From Flavobacterium sp. (lineage in GTDB: Bacteria > Bacteroidota > Bacteroidia > Flavobacteriales > Flavobacteriaceae), in assembly GCA_030151565.1 (NCBI GenBank), contig JASLDM010000040.1, positions 1 to 34,415 on the forward strand: a DNA stretch of 34,415 bases. The letters are read 5' to 3'. The notes under the pieces were generated by a model, which was not told the DNA's origin, searched no databases, and was given only the letters and a program-made list of their open reading frames with translations. The position numbers and the translations under genes were made by a program. Shown piece after piece: positions 32,866-34,415 of this stretch. The stretch's first letter is position 1; each line of letters begins with the position of its first letter.

Positions 32866-33393
32866 ATGAAAAAAAGAATCTCCTTAGCATTTTTAAGCCT
32901 TATATTATTGGCTTGTAACACTAAAATTGAACCGCCTAAAGCAGTAACTATAAACGACCTTTATAGCGTTGAAATGCCTAGTAATTTAGCTCCGCTAGAA
33001 GACTTGCAAGAAAACGCATCACTACAATATGGTAATAAATTTAAAGAAGTTTATACTGTGGTTATTGATGAAGACAAAGAATCCTTTAATAAAGCAGCTG
33101 AAGAGTCTGGAAAAAAAGGAAACCTAACTACGTATGCACAAGAAACTCTTTCTCATTATGAAGGAAGTAGAAGCTTTAATCTTATTGAAAGTAAAGATGA
33201 AACGATCAATAATTTACCAGCTAAAACGTATGAAATCACAGCAAAAGTAAAAGGCATCGATTTATATTATAATCTTGGGGTTGTGGAAGGAAAAAATCAT
33301 TATTACCGTGTTATCAATTGGACACTTGAAACCAATAAAGATGCACAACGTGAAAATATGAATCAAGTATTAAAAAGCTTTAAAGAAATCTAA
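32866..33393 (+). CDS. Small lipoprotein with probable PsbP/DcrB-like fold
   Basis: 175 residues: signal peptide with lipobox LLAC (Cys17), a short linker (NTKIEPPKAV) and a single domain. The domain begins YSVEMPSNLAP, continues LQYGNKFKEVYTVVIDE and ends YYRVINWTLETNKDAQRENM plus VLKSFKEI. The order of a short opening strand, a membrane-free alpha/beta core and a final helix that closes with LKSF is typical of PsbP/DcrB (DUF1795-like) proteins; the fold is inferred by eye. The start at 32866 rather than 32806 is set by the promoter and signal peptide. Function unknown; 123 bases upstream of the azurin gene. Confidence 0.75.
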   Translation: MKKRISLAFLSLILLACNTKIEPPKAVTINDLYSVEMPSNLAPLEDLQENASLQYGNKFKEVYTVVIDEDKESFNKAAEESGKKGNLTTYAQETLSHYEGSRSFNLIESKDETINNLPAKTYEITAKVKGIDLYYNLGVVEGKNHYYRVINWTLETNKDAQRENMNQVLKSFKEI

Positions 33394-33442
33394 AAAAAAG
33401 TTTAATTCTCATTGCTCCCCTCTTTTTTAGACTAATTTTCAA

Positions 33443-33450
33443 TACCTTTA
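33443..33450 (+). promoter_or_regulatory. -7 element of the azurin promoter
   Basis: TACCTTTA, one mismatch to TAnnTTTG and, with the following TA, the same ten bases as in the preceding gene's promoter. The leader would be about 60 bases. No clear -33 box. Confidence 0.5.
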
Positions 33451-33516
33451 TATGCAACAGCATTCATTAATCAAATGAATCTATAAAACTGTTTATAAAT
33501 TTTAATATTAAATACA

Positions 33517-34032
33517 ATGAAAAAAATCAATGCAATTTTGGCTATGACAGCTGCTAGCTTTATGCTTTTTTCTTGTGGTGGTGACAAGAAAAATGATACT
33601 ACAACTGCCCCAGAAACTCAAACAGAAGTAGAAACAACTACTTCCGAAGTTACAGAAGGTGTTCAGATTGAGCTATCAGGTAATGATGCTATGCAATTTG
33701 ACAAAAAAGAAATAAAAGTACCTGTTGGAGAAAAAGTAACTTTGATTTTAAAACACACAGGTAAGATGGACAAAGCCGTAATGGGACACAACTTTGTACT
33801 ATTAAACAAAGGAACTGATATGGCTGCATTTGCTGAAGCTGCTGCTAAAGCAAAAGATAATGATTATATCCCTGCAAATGATTCTACTAGCGTATTAGCT
33901 CATACAAAAACAATTGGTGGAGGAGAAACAACAACGGTTGAATTTGTTGTAAATGAAGCTGGAGAATATGATTTCTTATGTTCATTTCCAGCACATTATG
34001 CATTAATGCAAGGTAAATTAATTGCAGAATAA
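33517..34032 (+). CDS. azu: Azurin (lipoprotein type blue copper protein)
   Basis: Small electron carrier with a type 1 copper site. 171 residues: signal peptide with lipobox LFSC (Cys20), an acidic Thr/Glu-rich tether (about 24-48) and the azurin domain. Copper ligands are all present: Gly90-His91 (MGHNFVL), Cys155, His160 and Met164 (CSFPAHYALM), with the azurin spacing Cys-x4-His-x3-Met. A lipid anchor would hold it at a membrane facing the periplasm, where it could donate electrons to a cytochrome oxidase or reductase; partners are not in the window. Single gene, closed by a strong terminator. Confidence 0.95.
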   Translation: MKKINAILAMTAASFMLFSCGGDKKNDTTTAPETQTEVETTTSEVTEGVQIELSGNDAMQFDKKEIKVPVGEKVTLILKHTGKMDKAVMGHNFVLLNKGTDMAAFAEAAAKAKDNDYIPANDSTSVLAHTKTIGGGETTTVEFVVNEAGEYDFLCSFPAHYALMQGKLIAE

Positions 34033-34082
34033 AAAAACATAACAATTACCTAGGCAACATTTAAAAAAGCCTTAAAATAGAT

Positions 34083-34118
34083 ATGCCCCAAAAGCTAGAT
34101 GCTTTTTGGGGCATTTTT
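34083..34118 (+). terminator. Rho-independent terminator after azurin
   Basis: A 13-bp stem (34083-34095 with 34101-34114, one bulged T; ATGCCCCAAAAGC) with a 5-base loop is followed by five T. Confidence 0.92.
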
Positions 34119-34172
34119 ATCTTATCCCCCCTCACTCCCCTTACAAACGCAAGGCTTCCATAGATATTTTAA

Positions 34173-34185
34173 AGTAGTTATTCGA
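34173..34185 (+). repeat. 13-bp direct repeat, copy 1
   Basis: AGTAGTTATTCGA, identical to 34333-34345, 160 bases away. Similarity continues weakly to the left (TTTT before both). Confidence 0.7.
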
Positions 34186-34332
34186 CATCAAGGGATCAGG
34201 TGACAAAGTTGGGTAGAAAGCAAAAAATCTGCTTAAGACGACTATTTTTCACTTCATTTTATCAGAGTACTAGTTCACCGTTAATGCTGCTTTAGTAACG
34301 ATGCATAGCGTGGTTATGAGAGACTTTTGTAT

Positions 34333-34345
34333 AGTAGTTATTCGA
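34333..34345 (+). repeat. 13-bp direct repeat, copy 2
   Basis: AGTAGTTATTCGA, second copy. It runs into TCGAGAC-TTGC-TCGAGAC, a 7-base tandem with a period of 11. Confidence 0.7.
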
Positions 34346-34391
34346 GACTTGCTCGAGACAAGTACCACAGACCCTCGGAAATCAGCTTTTT

Positions 34392-34409
34392 TACCGAACG
34401 TGTTCGGTA
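34392..34409. repeat. Short inverted repeat at the window edge
   Basis: TACCGAAC and GTTCGGTA are 8-base perfect arms around GT. It could be an operator, a transposon end or the tip of a hairpin; the sequence beyond the window is needed. Confidence 0.5.
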
Positions 34410-34415
34410 GGAATG

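Larger units (their letters stand above)
34119..34415. other. Gene-free terminal region with degenerate duplicated sequence
   Basis: 297 bases without an intact gene and visibly richer in G and C than the flanking spacers. On the minus strand two short open stretches (34292-34381 and 34141-34248) each lack a start codon at their head, and each ends soon after a related peptide, SNNYYTKVS and SNNYFKIS. They look like remnants or a repeated element, not genes. Confidence 0.5.

Noticed and set aside
34125..34140. C-rich stretch, possible G-quadruplex on the minus strand
   Set aside because: Only two long G runs are present; four are needed.
34119..34415. Complete insertion sequence or tRNA-linked attachment site
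   Set aside because: No transposase or integrase frame, target duplication or tRNA was seen; only short repeats are supported.

Overview
The window looks like chromosomal DNA from a member of the Flavobacteriaceae (Bacteroidota), close to Flavobacterium or Myroides. The reasons are the low GC content, the near absence of Shine-Dalgarno sequences, and promoters of the TTTG/TTG-N18-20-TAnnTTTG type. It also carries lineage-typical families: a TonB receptor/DUF4249 pair, DUF4835 (a type IX secretion family), DUF6495, DUF6913, monomeric isocitrate dehydrogenase and a FabV/TER-type reductase. The genus is inferred, not proven.

Plus strand, 1-11.5 kb: the tail of a probable exopolysaccharide tyrosine kinase, then monomeric NADP-isocitrate dehydrogenase (icd), then an outer-membrane TonB-dependent receptor with its DUF4249 lipoprotein. 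A divergent Crp/Fnr-type regulator faces a four-gene amino-acid/C4-dicarboxylate operon: DcuA/B-type transporter, aspA, periplasmic asparaginase and an outer-membrane porin. Together they would import asparagine, deaminate it in the periplasm, exchange C4-dicarboxylates and release fumarate and ammonia. A perfect 16-bp palindrome with CRP-like geometry lies over the predicted start of regulator transcription.

Minus strand, 11.5-32.7 kb: mostly housekeeping operons. Read in the direction of transcription these are: a DJ-1/PfpI protein; nadC, zinc-ribbon membrane protein, SPFH-SHOCT protein, small two-TM protein, yihY-like, DUF2147 as one tight run; priA; rpsF-rpsR-rplI; DUF6495-ligA-DUF6913-dapA-ferritin; bamD-rpoZ-coaBC-DUF4835-recN; and fabV-fabI, two different enoyl-ACP reductases in tandem. 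The three-gene zinc-ribbon/SPFH/2-TM module inside the nadC operon is the best candidate for an undescribed system. It resembles in outline membrane-stress SPFH modules of other bacteria.

Plus strand, 32.8-34.1 kb: a small lipoprotein with a probable PsbP/DcrB-like fold and a lipoprotein azurin, followed by a strong terminator. The last ~300 bases hold no intact gene, but contain a duplicated sequence that reads as two related peptide remnants on the minus strand, and a short inverted repeat at the edge. No rRNA, tRNA, CRISPR array or complete insertion sequence was seen.
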